Assembly: GCF_000966265.1 (NCBI RefSeq)
Contig: NZ_LANF01000009.1
Location: 62,001 to 126,000, forward strand
Length of the DNA: 64,000 nucleotides
Source: Palaeococcus ferrophilus DSM 13482
GTDB lineage: Archaea; Methanobacteriota_B; Thermococci; Thermococcales; Thermococcaceae
Direction: 5' to 3'
Translations under genes and position numbers: made by a program
Shown: positions 26,225 through 34,719 of the stretch, in pieces
How positions within the stretch are numbered: the first letter of the stretch is position 1
Layout of the letters: every line of letters begins with the position of its first letter
Notes under the pieces: model-generated
Databases searched by the model: none
Seen by the model: only the letters and a program-made list of their open reading frames with translations
Told to the model about the DNA's origin: nothing

Positions 26225-27385
26225 ATGTACCTCACGAAGGAAGAGGAACTTATTCTGGTGGGCGAGTACGGCTACGCACTCCAGAAGGCGATGGAGATAC
26301 TGGTCGCGCTTGGCGACATATATGGAGCTGATCGGCTCATACCTATCAAGAGCGCCCAGGTGGCTGGAGTTTCCTACAAGAACATTGGCAAAGCTGGCGT
26401 CGAGTTCCTGAGGGACTTCGTGGATGCCGGGGCGAAGGTGAGCGTTTACACGACATTGAATCCAGCTGGAATCGGGGACGATGACTTCATGGAGAGGCAG
26501 AGGGAAGTGCTCGAACTGTACCGCGCCATGGGCATCGAGGTCACCTCGACCTGCACCCCCTACTACGGCGCCAACCTTCCCAAGTTCGGTGATCACGTAG
26601 CGTGGAGCGAGAGCTCCGCCGTGGTTTTCGCGAACTCCATAATAGGGGCCAGAACCAACAGGGAGGGCGGCCCATCAAGCTTGGCTGCCGCTATAGTGGG
26701 GAAAACACCCAACTACGGCCTCCATCTTGATGAAAACCGGAAGGCCACTGTTATCGTGGACGTTCGAGCGAAGGTGGAGAGCTTCGTGGACTACGCGGCC
26801 CTTGGCTACCACCTTGGAAGGGCCCTTGGAAACGACGTGCCCTACCTAAAAGGGTTGAAGCCGGAGAGCACCGACTTCCTCAAGGAGATGGGAGCTGCTA
26901 TGGCCGCGAGCGGGTCGGTAGCGCTCTACCACGTCGAGGGTGAGACACCTGAGTACAAGGAAGCGATAGCCGGTGAGCTTGAAACGATAACGGTTGAGGA
27001 TTCCGACATAAAGGCGGTGAAGGAGCAGTTCTCAGATGGATGGAGCGAGATAGACATGATCCTAATTGGCTGTCCCCACGCCTCCCTGCCAGAGGTGAAA
27101 GAAATTGCGGAGCTCCTCAAAATGCGCGGAAGGCCGCTCAGGATACCGCTCTTCATAACGGCGAGCAGGGCCGTTAAGGCTTTAGCGGATGCGCTCGGCT
27201 ACACCGAAACCATAGAGCGCTACAACGGGAAGATAATAGCAGATTCCTGCTTCGTGGTTTCACCCATAAAGGGCTGGTACAGAGGGATAGCGACCAACAG
27301 CGGCAAGTCAGCGTTCTACTTCCGCTCGTTCGGCTTCAGCGTGAGGCTCGACGAGGCGGAGAACCTGATAAAGGAGGCCCCGTGA
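26225..27385 (+). CDS. Aconitase X / phosphomevalonate dehydratase large subunit
   Basis: The 386-residue DUF521 protein (MYLTKEEELILVGEYG...) has the conserved VTSTCTPYYGANLPKFGDHVAWSESSAV region with an iron-sulfur cysteine and GARTNREGGPSSLAAAI. In archaea this protein, with the small subunit that follows 9 bases later, dehydrates 5-phosphomevalonate in the modified mevalonate pathway demonstrated in Aeropyrum. It is therefore probably part of archaeal lipid synthesis. GGTGGTGAC precedes ATG 26225. A TTTTATACC TATA box lies near 26186. The frame is open further upstream across the tRNA promoter, which is not coding. Confidence 0.9.
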   Translation: MYLTKEEELILVGEYGYALQKAMEILVALGDIYGADRLIPIKSAQVAGVSYKNIGKAGVEFLRDFVDAGAKVSVYTTLNPAGIGDDDFMERQREVLELYRAMGIEVTSTCTPYYGANLPKFGDHVAWSESSAVVFANSIIGARTNREGGPSSLAAAIVGKTPNYGLHLDENRKATVIVDVRAKVESFVDYAALGYHLGRALGNDVPYLKGLKPESTDFLKEMGAAMAASGSVALYHVEGETPEYKEAIAGELETITVEDSDIKAVKEQFSDGWSEIDMILIGCPHASLPEVKEIAELLKMRGRPLRIPLFITASRAVKALADALGYTETIERYNGKIIADSCFVVSPIKGWYRGIATNSGKSAFYFRSFGFSVRLDEAENLIKEAP

Positions 27386-27394
27386 GGTGAGAGG

Positions 27395-27790
27395 ATGAGG
27401 CTCAAGGGAAGGAAAGTGGTCGGCGGGAGGGTTGATGGCGAGCTCATCGTGTCCCAAAAGCCCCTCTCCTTCCTTGGAGGGGTTGACCCCGATACCGGAA
27501 TCGTTACCGACGCGGAGAGCGACATAAGGGGGCAGAGTGTGGCGGGGAAGATACTCGCCTTCCCCCGCGGCAAAGGATCAACAGTTGGCTCCTACGTCAT
27601 CTACGCCCTCAAAAAGAACGGGAAGGCACCGAAGGCCATAATCGTCGAGGAGGCGGAAACCATAGTGGCAACCGGTGCAATAATCGCGAACATTCCAATG
27701 GTGCAGGGGATAGACGTCTCGAAACTCCGGAGCGGCGCGAGGGTGAAGGTTGATGGAGAAACCGGGGAGGTAGTGGTGGAGGACGAATAA
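27395..27790 (+). CDS. Aconitase X / phosphomevalonate dehydratase small subunit (DUF126)
   Basis: The 131-residue swivel-domain protein has SFLGGVDPDTGIVTD, GKILAFPRGKGSTVGSYVIYAL and NIPMVQGIDV, the conserved core of the DUF126 small subunit. It follows the large subunit by 9 bases (GAGGTGAGAGG ribosome site), so the two form the complete enzyme. Confidence 0.92.
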   Translation: MRLKGRKVVGGRVDGELIVSQKPLSFLGGVDPDTGIVTDAESDIRGQSVAGKILAFPRGKGSTVGSYVIYALKKNGKAPKAIIVEEAETIVATGAIIANIPMVQGIDVSKLRSGARVKVDGETGEVVVEDE

Positions 27791-27829
27791 CCTTTAAACC
27801 CTCCCCACAAATTATTACAAGGTGAAAAA

Positions 27830-29056
27830 ATGCCGAAGGGAATCTATGAGTGCATAAACTGCGGGCATCGAGAGGTTCGCGACTCAAGTGAGGTTCTCAT
27901 AGAGAACGCGTGCCCCGAGTGCGGGGGTGACCTTCTCCTCGTCGGCTTCGAGGTCAAGCCCGTTGAGGAAGCAAAGCCCGTTGACGAACGCCTTGAGGGG
28001 CTTCTCCAGAGCTTCTACACGCTCGGGGAGATGAAACAGGCTGGAGAGGTAACGGCCTTTGAGGTTCTCGATGTTCACGAGCCCAACTTCGAGAGGGTTC
28101 TGGAGGCACTCGAGCCCCTCGGCTACTGGGCGGCCCTCAAGAAGCGCGAGGGAAAGGTGGTTCTCTACGTGTTCTCCGCGCAGGAGAGCAAGGAGAGCAA
28201 CCCCTACGTGGGCATAGCGCTCTTCATCCTCACTCTCCTCAGCACGATAATGGCCGGTTACTACCTGTCCCTCGGCTACATAAGCTTCCTCAATGAGTAC
28301 AGCCTCCCGGGAGTTAGAAACATCTGGATAAACGCGCTCGCCTTTTCTATAAGCGTTCTCGCCATCCTCGGCACCCACGAGATGGGCCACAAGATAGCGG
28401 CCACTCTCCACGGCGTAAAGTCCACTTTCCCGTACTTCATACCCTTCCCGAACATCCTCGGCACGCTGGGAGCTGTAATAAGGGTTAAATCGCCAATCCC
28501 CACGAGGAACGCCGCCATTGACCTCGGGGTCAGCGGGCCCATAGCGGGCTTTATAGTTGCCGTCCCCGTCCTCATAATAGGTCTCCGCCTCTCCGTGGCC
28601 CTGCCTGCGAGCGCGGTAAAACCGGTCGAGGGTGGAATAATCTTCGGCAACAGTCTGATAATGACCCTCATAGAGACATATATCCTGAAAATCCCGGAGG
28701 ACTATGTCATAAACCTCCACCCCGTGGCGATAGCGGGCTGGGTGGGGATACTCGTCACGTTCCTCAACCTAATTCCAGCTGCCCAGCTCGACGGTGGCCA
28801 CGTGGCAAGGGCGTTTCTTGGGGAAAAGGCACACACCTACGCCACAATGGGTGTGGGCTTTCTCCTGATACTCATGAGCTACTTCTGGGTGGGCTGGGCC
28901 CTCTGGGGGTTCATAGTGCTCCTCATGGGCCGCGTCGGCAACCCCGGTGCCCTCGACGAGGTGTCCCCAATATCGGGGAGGAGAATAGTCCTGGCATTAG
29001 CAGTGCTCCTCATATTCCTCCTATCCGCCACCCCTGCACCGCTGAGCACGACGTGA
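27830..29056 (+). CDS. Site-2 protease family (M50) membrane metalloprotease with N-terminal zinc ribbon
   Basis: The 408-residue product opens with a zinc ribbon (C9-C12 pair CINCG, later CPECGG near 29). A soluble region of about 90 residues follows, then several membrane helices with the metal-binding HEMGH at 183-187 and the third-ligand motif LDGGH around Asp321. This is the S2P intramembrane protease arrangement; it cuts transmembrane segments of regulators or other proteins. The substrate is unknown. TATA-like CCTTTAAACC lies at about 27791. It is convergent with the HTH gene 29070-29630. Confidence 0.88.
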   Translation: MPKGIYECINCGHREVRDSSEVLIENACPECGGDLLLVGFEVKPVEEAKPVDERLEGLLQSFYTLGEMKQAGEVTAFEVLDVHEPNFERVLEALEPLGYWAALKKREGKVVLYVFSAQESKESNPYVGIALFILTLLSTIMAGYYLSLGYISFLNEYSLPGVRNIWINALAFSISVLAILGTHEMGHKIAATLHGVKSTFPYFIPFPNILGTLGAVIRVKSPIPTRNAAIDLGVSGPIAGFIVAVPVLIIGLRLSVALPASAVKPVEGGIIFGNSLIMTLIETYILKIPEDYVINLHPVAIAGWVGILVTFLNLIPAAQLDGGHVARAFLGEKAHTYATMGVGFLLILMSYFWVGWALWGFIVLLMGRVGNPGALDEVSPISGRRIVLALAVLLIFLLSATPAPLSTT

Positions 29057-29069
29057 GGGTGGATATTTT

Positions 29070-29630
29070 TCAATCTTTTCTATGCTCCTTTAGAATTTGC
29101 TCAATGTCGTAGTATATGGAGTCCCTGGACACGTTGAACATCCTGGCGATTTCCGAGATGTTGAGAGCCTTTGGATTGTACTGGAAAAGCTTCAGGGCCT
29201 TCGCAAGCAGCTCACGCCTTTCTTTGATTCCGAACTCCCTCAGCTCAACTTTCTCCAGGGGAGCGTTGTATACTACGAGGCCAACGGCGTAAGTTCTCCT
29301 CGTGACGGGCGTCGTGTACGTTCCAAAGGTGAAGTCCACGACTTCGTAATGGGGCTTCATGCGCGAGTTAATGGCCTCTTGGAGCTGTTTTATGGCCTCC
29401 TCCCTGTTTCTGCCCACTGAATAATCCACGATTATGCCCTTGTCCATTGTGATACTTTTATCCAGGAGAAGGGCTACCCTTATCTCCATAAACGCTCCGA
29501 AACTCAGGTCCACCTTCGCCCTGCTGATTTTACCTCCTCTCCTACCGAGTTTTTCCATTGAATTTTTTCTAATTCCCATTACACAATCTTCAACATTCGC
29601 CGATTCCGATTGGATTATCACCAGCTCCAT
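29070..29630 (-). CDS. HTH transcription regulator next to pilin genes
   Basis: The 186-residue product has a C-terminal helix-turn-helix at about 157-182 (LNISEIARMFNVSRDSIYYDIEQIL). The N-terminal two thirds form an alpha/beta domain I cannot name. Its start at 29630 (MELVIIQSESANVEDC) follows GGTGATTCC; the frame is open for 150 codons upstream but that stretch lies over the pilin genes and is noncoding in this frame. It is transcribed divergently from the two pilin genes with TATA boxes on both strands in the 117-base gap, so control of the pilins is the natural guess. Confidence 0.75.
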   Translation of the reverse strand: MELVIIQSESANVEDCVMGIRKNSMEKLGRRGGKISRAKVDLSFGAFMEIRVALLLDKSITMDKGIIVDYSVGRNREEAIKQLQEAINSRMKPHYEVVDFTFGTYTTPVTRRTYAVGLVVYNAPLEKVELREFGIKERRELLAKALKLFQYNPKALNISEIARMFNVSRDSIYYDIEQILKEHRKD

Positions 29631-29659
29631 GGAATCACCCTTGGCAATACCGCATAATG

Positions 29660-29671
29660 GGTATAAATCAC
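29660..29671 (-). promoter_or_regulatory. TATA box of the HTH regulator gene
   Basis: GTGATTTATACC on the minus strand, about 30-40 bases before the start at 29630. Confidence 0.5.
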
Positions 29672-29684
29672 TCAAAATTGAGGA

Positions 29685-29700
29685 GAAAGTTATATATAAC
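29685..29700 (+). promoter_or_regulatory. TATA box of the pilin genes
   Basis: GAAAGTTATATATAAC lies about 50 bases before the first pilin ATG, giving a divergent promoter pair with 29660-29671. Confidence 0.65.
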
Positions 29701-29747
29701 AATTTTGCACTAAAGTAACATGACAATTGCCGTTCGGAGGTGTTAGA

Positions 29748-29942
29748 ATGAAGAGGAAAGCGCAGGGAGCAATTGAGTATCTGTTTATGATTGCGGCCGC
29801 CCTTATTATCGTGGCCGTCGTGATAAGGTACCTTAGGAGTACTGGTAGTGCCGCTGGAGGACAGGCTGAGCAGACCGTAAGCGATATTGGAAGCCAGATC
29901 TCGGGTGCCATAAGCAGCGAAATTGCAAACGCAACAGGCTAA
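29748..29942 (+). CDS. Class III signal peptide pilin-like protein 1
   Basis: The 64-residue protein has a short basic leader MKRKA followed by QGAIEYLFM and a hydrophobic helix IAAALIIVAVVIRYL. This is the class III (EppA-cleaved) type IV pilin signature, with cleavage expected before the Gln. The mature part is tiny and Ser/Gly/Ala-rich, so it may be a minor pilin or filament core subunit. CGGAGGTGTT precedes the ATG. Confidence 0.85.
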   Translation: MKRKAQGAIEYLFMIAAALIIVAVVIRYLRSTGSAAGGQAEQTVSDIGSQISGAISSEIANATG

Positions 29943-29986
29943 ATTCACCTTGGCCATATTTCTTCTTTTATGTAAGGGTGTTTGAA

Positions 29987-30184
29987 ATGAAGCGATTTGC
30001 TCAGGGCAGCGTTGAGTACCTGTTCCTTCTGGGGGCAACGATAGTAATAATCCTCGTGGTTGTTGGTTACATCGCCACATTCTCCCACAACATGGCCAAC
30101 AGTACAGCAGAGACCAACAATCAAAACGTAAAGAACGTTATGGACAAGATTGCCAACATATCAAGTGAAGAAATTAATGGGTGA
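29987..30184 (+). CDS. Class III signal peptide pilin-like protein 2
   Basis: The 65-residue protein has MKRFAQGSVEYLFLLGATIVIILVV, again the QGSxEYLF class III signature. A short polar tail contains Asn-X-Ser/Thr sites (NSTAET, NISSEE) that could be N-glycosylated. ATG 29987 is used with AAGGGTG upstream. It shares the promoter with pilin 1 and is convergent with the giant membrane protein gene, overlapping its 3' end by 11 bases. Confidence 0.85.
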   Translation: MKRFAQGSVEYLFLLGATIVIILVVVGYIATFSHNMANSTAETNNQNVKNVMDKIANISSEEING

Positions 30185-32357
30185 GTTTTAGGATTATCTC
30201 CTTCCCGAATAGCCTCGCTTTTTTATCGTTTACTCTTTTTATTTCCTCAATGCCGGATATGTAAAGGCTGAATTTCGGGTGTAAAATGACCGCCTCCCCG
30301 TTTTCGAGGGTTTGCACCACGATGCCATCATTAAATTCAAGGGTTATGCTCATATCATTTGGGATGACAATCAATATCTCGTCTGGTACCTGCTTTAACT
30401 GATAGGTTGCACTCCCGTTTTCAGACCACTGCCTCACGGTGTAGGAGGAGCCTTCCCAGCTTAGCATGGTTTTCGTGTTAAACTCAGTGGTGTTGTTAAA
30501 GGCATGAATATACGCAACCTCCGTGCTGTCTACGAGCAGTGCTACCTCTCCATGGGAGCTCGTGACGCTGAGGTTGCGAGAATCGTTGCTCATCCAATAT
30601 AGCTCCAAAACGTTCCCATTCTCGTATGACTCCGCAAAAGCGAGGGTGAAGTTCATCCTCGCGGTTCTTATCAGGGAGTCGTAGTTCCTCTTCAGCGTTG
30701 TGTCCCTATCTTTTATGGTGTACATCCACGTGCTGAATACGATGTACGAAACGTTATGTTTGGACAGATAGTGGAGTAATCCCGTGGAGTTCTCCCTGGC
30801 AAGGTAGAAAACTCCAAAGTTGTCCAGCATGTACGGGGGCGTCTTAAGTCCCAGGTAGTACGCGTTCATGGGGTTAACTGAATAATACGTCTCCCCATCC
30901 AATCCCTCACGTTTTATGTAATCCTCAAGGTCATCCCGAAGCTCCCTTGAGTGAACGGCCCACCCCAGCCTCAGCTTGCCGGCGGGGTAGTTCACGGCCA
31001 CGCCGTAGTTTATCATCCCAAGGAACACTATCCCCACGACCACCAGGGATACCGCTTTTTTCACCTCCAGCACACCCCCCCAGATGGCATCGAGGAGGAG
31101 CAGGTACCCTACGAGCACAAGAGGATACAAAAAGCGCATGTTTGGAAGGACCGGAGCCACGAAGAAGTATATCGCAATGTTCATCAGCGCTAGATTCCTT
31201 AAATATGCGTTAAGACGAACTTTTCCCCTCGAGGAGACAAAAAAGTATGCCAGCAGGAGGAATAAGAGGGGGGTATAGGAATACAAAAATTCCGGTTCCC
31301 TATCCTTTAGTGCAGTCAAGAAATTATTTAACAATTCAAAGAGAGTTATTATCGGCAGGTAGCGCCCTCCTTGGGCAATGTACGTCTGGTTAAAGTAGTC
31401 AAAGCCAACAAACAATCCCAAAGGTATCTCTATAACAGCCTTTCCGGCCACCGCCACAAGTCCCAGCTTGACTGCAGTCCTCCACTCCCCAAGAATCATG
31501 GAAATGGCGTGGGCAATTTTCCTGACGTAGCTTGCATTGAACACGTAAACCGTTAGCGTCCCCCAAAGGATGAGCATAAGCGCTACCGCAAACTTCTGAC
31601 CCACTATGGTTATTGATGAAATTCCAGGCACAATAATTAGGAGTCTCGTGAGGTTGGTGGGATAAAACATCACCGCGGATATCGAGACCAGAGTCATCGC
31701 GAGGTATGCCATTAGTACTACCGTGCCCTGCTTTCTGTTGAACACAACGTTTGCCGCATCCGTTAGGTAATCCCACAATTCATCTCTCCTTGAAAACAGT
31801 ATTGTCATGTAGAGGGCCAAGAGGTAGGGAAGTATTGTAAATTTCGATGTACTACCAACGGCGGCGGCGAAAACGGAAATGTAAGCGTGCTTAAACTCCC
31901 CAGTCTTAAAGTACCTAACAAAGTAATACATTGAGAGGAGGGCAAACAGCTCTATTGATGTCTCATGGTAAACCACGGTGTTCATGTGCACCATGAGCGG
32001 GTCGAGGGCAAGCAGAGTGCTGAACGCAACCCCAAGTTTCCAGTCTCTGAGCTCCCTTCCAACCAGATAAGCTACAAAGAGCGCCAGGAGCCCAAGAAAG
32101 AAGGAGAGTGCCCTTCCAACAATGTATGTATCCCCAAAGATTCTCATCCAGAGGGCCAGGAGGTAATAATACAGGGGAGGGTGGACGGCGTAAATGTCGC
32201 GGTACGGAAGGATTCCGTGATTGATGAAACGGGCGATCATAAGATAGGTTCCCTCATCGTAGTCCATGTACTCGTTCATTGGGACAAGTAGGGGCAACCT
32301 CGTAACGATGTAAAGGAGCACCGGGAAAGTAAGTAGAATGAACCTCTTCCTCTTCAT
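30174..32357 (-). CDS. GT-C-type membrane glycosyltransferase (GT39/ArnT-like)
   Basis: About 727 residues, with around a dozen membrane helices in the first 480 and a soluble extracellular C-terminal domain. The first loop reads MDYDEGTYLMIARFI, the DxD/DE-type acidic motif of GT-C glycosyltransferases, and the YAVHPPLYYYLLALWMRIFG segment is typical of PMT/ArnT proteins. It should transfer sugar from a lipid carrier to protein or lipid outside the membrane. ATG 32357 is preferred; a TTG at 32366 overlapping the upstream stop (TTGA) is possible. It follows the 32363-34597 gene with overlap or near overlap, so the two form an operon. Confidence 0.82.
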   Translation of the reverse strand: MKRKRFILLTFPVLLYIVTRLPLLVPMNEYMDYDEGTYLMIARFINHGILPYRDIYAVHPPLYYYLLALWMRIFGDTYIVGRALSFFLGLLALFVAYLVGRELRDWKLGVAFSTLLALDPLMVHMNTVVYHETSIELFALLSMYYFVRYFKTGEFKHAYISVFAAAVGSTSKFTILPYLLALYMTILFSRRDELWDYLTDAANVVFNRKQGTVVLMAYLAMTLVSISAVMFYPTNLTRLLIIVPGISSITIVGQKFAVALMLILWGTLTVYVFNASYVRKIAHAISMILGEWRTAVKLGLVAVAGKAVIEIPLGLFVGFDYFNQTYIAQGGRYLPIITLFELLNNFLTALKDREPEFLYSYTPLLFLLLAYFFVSSRGKVRLNAYLRNLALMNIAIYFFVAPVLPNMRFLYPLVLVGYLLLLDAIWGGVLEVKKAVSLVVVGIVFLGMINYGVAVNYPAGKLRLGWAVHSRELRDDLEDYIKREGLDGETYYSVNPMNAYYLGLKTPPYMLDNFGVFYLARENSTGLLHYLSKHNVSYIVFSTWMYTIKDRDTTLKRNYDSLIRTARMNFTLAFAESYENGNVLELYWMSNDSRNLSVTSSHGEVALLVDSTEVAYIHAFNNTTEFNTKTMLSWEGSSYTVRQWSENGSATYQLKQVPDEILIVIPNDMSITLEFNDGIVVQTLENGEAVILHPKFSLYISGIEEIKRVNDKKARLFGKEIILKLTH

Positions 32358-32362
32358 GTTCC

Positions 32363-34597
32363 TCAACCCGTGATGAGCTTTATGTAGCGTACCCCAAGCG
32401 CTTCGTTCTCCTTGAGTTCAACTTCAATGGTTAAAAAGTTAAGCTCGCCCGGGAGCAGCCTATGGTTCAGTTCAACCCACTGCGGGGTGTACTCCTTACG
32501 GGATAGGAACTCCCCGGCGGGCTCCCCATTAACGTAAAACCTCACCCTTTTCCCCGCGGGCAAAGAAAGCAAAAGTTTGATCCCCGTGTAATTTCCAGTG
32601 GGCACGAATGCAATCGTGGAGTTCCTGGAAATCGTCACAATGTATGGAGTACCTTTGATCCGGGCTTTTCTCGTCGCGTAATTCCTTAAAACCCATCCAT
32701 AGACGAAGTACCTCTCGCTCTCATCCTTGGAACAGTCAATGGTGTCGTTTACCCCAAAGTAATCACGAACGAATTTTATATTCTCCCGTGGGTCGTGGGA
32801 GGATACATCAAAGAGCCACAGCCCGCTGTTGAAATAGACAAGCCTGTACCGTTTGTAAAACTCCTCAACGTTGAGTGGGTAAGGATCTATCTCAGCGGTT
32901 CCCCTCGTATCAACGTATAGATAGCGGGCGAGGTTGCCCTCCAAGAGGCTGCGGTATCTCTCGGGATTGAGTCCACTGTTGCTGGCGAGACAGACAATGG
33001 GAGTGTCCATAAGAATTGGAAGCCATCTCCCCGAGTCAAAGACGCAGGCGGTGGCCACGGGGGTTGTCCCGACATAATTACTAACCGCCTTAAGGGCGGA
33101 GACAACGTTCTCGTCAAGGATGTAAGATGACTCACTCGCCATGTGCTCGATGGAGAGTGGATATACCGCGGGCGCTAGGGATAGTAGCAGGACAACCGCT
33201 ACCACTATACCTGACCCACGGGTGAAAACACCCTTAACGCGGCTTAGGATGAAAGAAACGATGTAGCAAACGCCCACCCCCTCAAATATGGGGATTATAG
33301 GTGTCAAGAGTATAAAAGTTCGCTCAGAGTTCCATATTGCAGAGTAGTAAGGAATAGGGAACCTCCAGTAGATTTTATTCAAGATTAGGAAAAATATGAA
33401 CAACAAGGTTGATGTCAGAGGCAGCAGCCTGTTATGGGTTGCTATTGAGAGAAGAAGGGCCATACCAAACCCAAAGCCCAGCAACAGCTGTCCGTTGTCA
33501 AAAAATGTGAACCGGAGGATGTTCATTAGAAATTCTACATTGTCCTTATTAGCATAAATGGAATTGATTTTTATACCGTTCTGCATGTAAGCTTGGGCGC
33601 GTGGTGTAGAGAGGTAGTAAAACCCCGCACTCACGAGTAGCTGGACCAGAAAAACCCAAAACGCCCTGCGTTCCTTCCTTTTGGAGAGCATGTAAAACCC
33701 CGCAAAAGCCTGAAAGATCATGTACTGGTACGGGTGAACGAGCAACATAACGGTGGACACCACCGTTGCTGTCGAAATGTACTTGACATCCCCCACATCC
33801 ATGGCACGGACGTACAGGAAAAGCGCGAACAGAAAAAACATATAGTTGGTAAACGCGGGTAAAAGGGCATACTGAACAAAATAATAGTAGAGAGCTGAGA
33901 AGGGAGTTATTAACGCGGCATAAAGCGCCGCATCCTTCCCGAGAAGGGCCTTGGCGGCAAGGTACGTGGCTACGGGGAAATAGGCCCACTCAAAGAGGCG
34001 CAGGTAGTTCATCGCGAATATTATATTGCCCGGATTGCCGGCTGAGAGCCAGGCCACCAAAGAGTGGTAACCCGAGGGATAAGTGGTTATGGAGGAACTG
34101 AAATACGGAGGAACACTCTGGAAATACAGCGAACCCGTGTCAAGTATCATCCTGACCTTTGAGGCATGGAACCACGTATCCGGAGCCCTGTAATCGGGGA
34201 GAAGAAAGTAGAACCGCTTCACCGCAAATTCCATCAGAACGACCGTTGCGAGCACAAAGGCAACTTTACGGTCAAAATCAAACTTGAGGGAGTGTTTTTC
34301 AAATAGCACCATGAGAATACCGGATAGGATGGCCAATATGTCCAGATATTTCAGGGGAATCCCAAGAAAACTGAGGAGATATGAGGCGATGATGATGTAG
34401 GAGGCACCAAGGGCCGGAGAAATCAATAGACCCTCCTCAGGTTCCTCAAAGATTCGAGAAGCGAGGACAATGCCCAGTACAAACATTAACCCTAACATCC
34501 CCAGGGGGGTACGAACAAAATACAGAACAAGAAAGAGCCCCGCGAAAAGGGCCTTCCTCTTCGTTAGCTGCGCCCATCCCACCTTTGCAGGAACCAT
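32363..34597 (-). CDS. Large polytopic membrane protein, DUF6541-like, probable GT-C fold
   Basis: The 744-residue product has about a dozen membrane helices. YRAPDTWFHASKVRMILDTG in the first large loop and TTYPSGYHSLVAWLS resemble GT-C-like proteins annotated as DUF6541. A soluble C-terminal beta domain of about 200 residues contains several Asn-X-Thr/Ser sites. It is probably involved in sugar transfer or surface polymer assembly with the downstream GT-C protein. ATG 34597 lies six bases after GGGAGGA. An in-frame TTG directly precedes it. Confidence 0.75.
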   Translation of the reverse strand: MVPAKVGWAQLTKRKALFAGLFLVLYFVRTPLGMLGLMFVLGIVLASRIFEEPEEGLLISPALGASYIIIASYLLSFLGIPLKYLDILAILSGILMVLFEKHSLKFDFDRKVAFVLATVVLMEFAVKRFYFLLPDYRAPDTWFHASKVRMILDTGSLYFQSVPPYFSSSITTYPSGYHSLVAWLSAGNPGNIIFAMNYLRLFEWAYFPVATYLAAKALLGKDAALYAALITPFSALYYYFVQYALLPAFTNYMFFLFALFLYVRAMDVGDVKYISTATVVSTVMLLVHPYQYMIFQAFAGFYMLSKRKERRAFWVFLVQLLVSAGFYYLSTPRAQAYMQNGIKINSIYANKDNVEFLMNILRFTFFDNGQLLLGFGFGMALLLSIATHNRLLPLTSTLLFIFFLILNKIYWRFPIPYYSAIWNSERTFILLTPIIPIFEGVGVCYIVSFILSRVKGVFTRGSGIVVAVVLLLSLAPAVYPLSIEHMASESSYILDENVVSALKAVSNYVGTTPVATACVFDSGRWLPILMDTPIVCLASNSGLNPERYRSLLEGNLARYLYVDTRGTAEIDPYPLNVEEFYKRYRLVYFNSGLWLFDVSSHDPRENIKFVRDYFGVNDTIDCSKDESERYFVYGWVLRNYATRKARIKGTPYIVTISRNSTIAFVPTGNYTGIKLLLSLPAGKRVRFYVNGEPAGEFLSRKEYTPQWVELNHRLLPGELNFLTIEVELKENEALGVRYIKLITG

Positions 34598-34637
34598 CAA
34601 AAGTCCTCCCTCGTGATACTCAAGTTTCGGGAGTTTC

Positions 34638-34693
34638 GAGCTCAGTCCCCACTTCTCTTCACCGGTCAGCGCAATTCGCTCTCATCATCGCCC
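34638..34693 (-). ncRNA. C/D box sRNA
   Basis: In the gap between aRF1 and the 34597 start. On the minus strand: stem arm GGGC (34690-34693), box C ATGATGA (34682-34688, exact consensus), a 12-base guide, box D' CTGA (34666-34669), a 3-base spacer, box C' GTGAAGA (34656-34662, one mismatch), a 10-base guide, box D CTGA (34642-34645), and stem arm GCTC (34638-34641). Arms pair with one G-U. Box order and spacing are those of archaeal methylation guide RNAs. Targets not assigned. Confidence 0.82.
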
Positions 34694-34719
34694 ATAATTC
34701 AAGAATAAAGTTAAGGAGC

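Noticed and set aside
29631-30080. N-terminal extension of the HTH regulator by 150 codons.
   Set aside because: The extension lies over both pilin genes and the divergent promoters; the ATG at 29630 with GGTGATTCC is far better.
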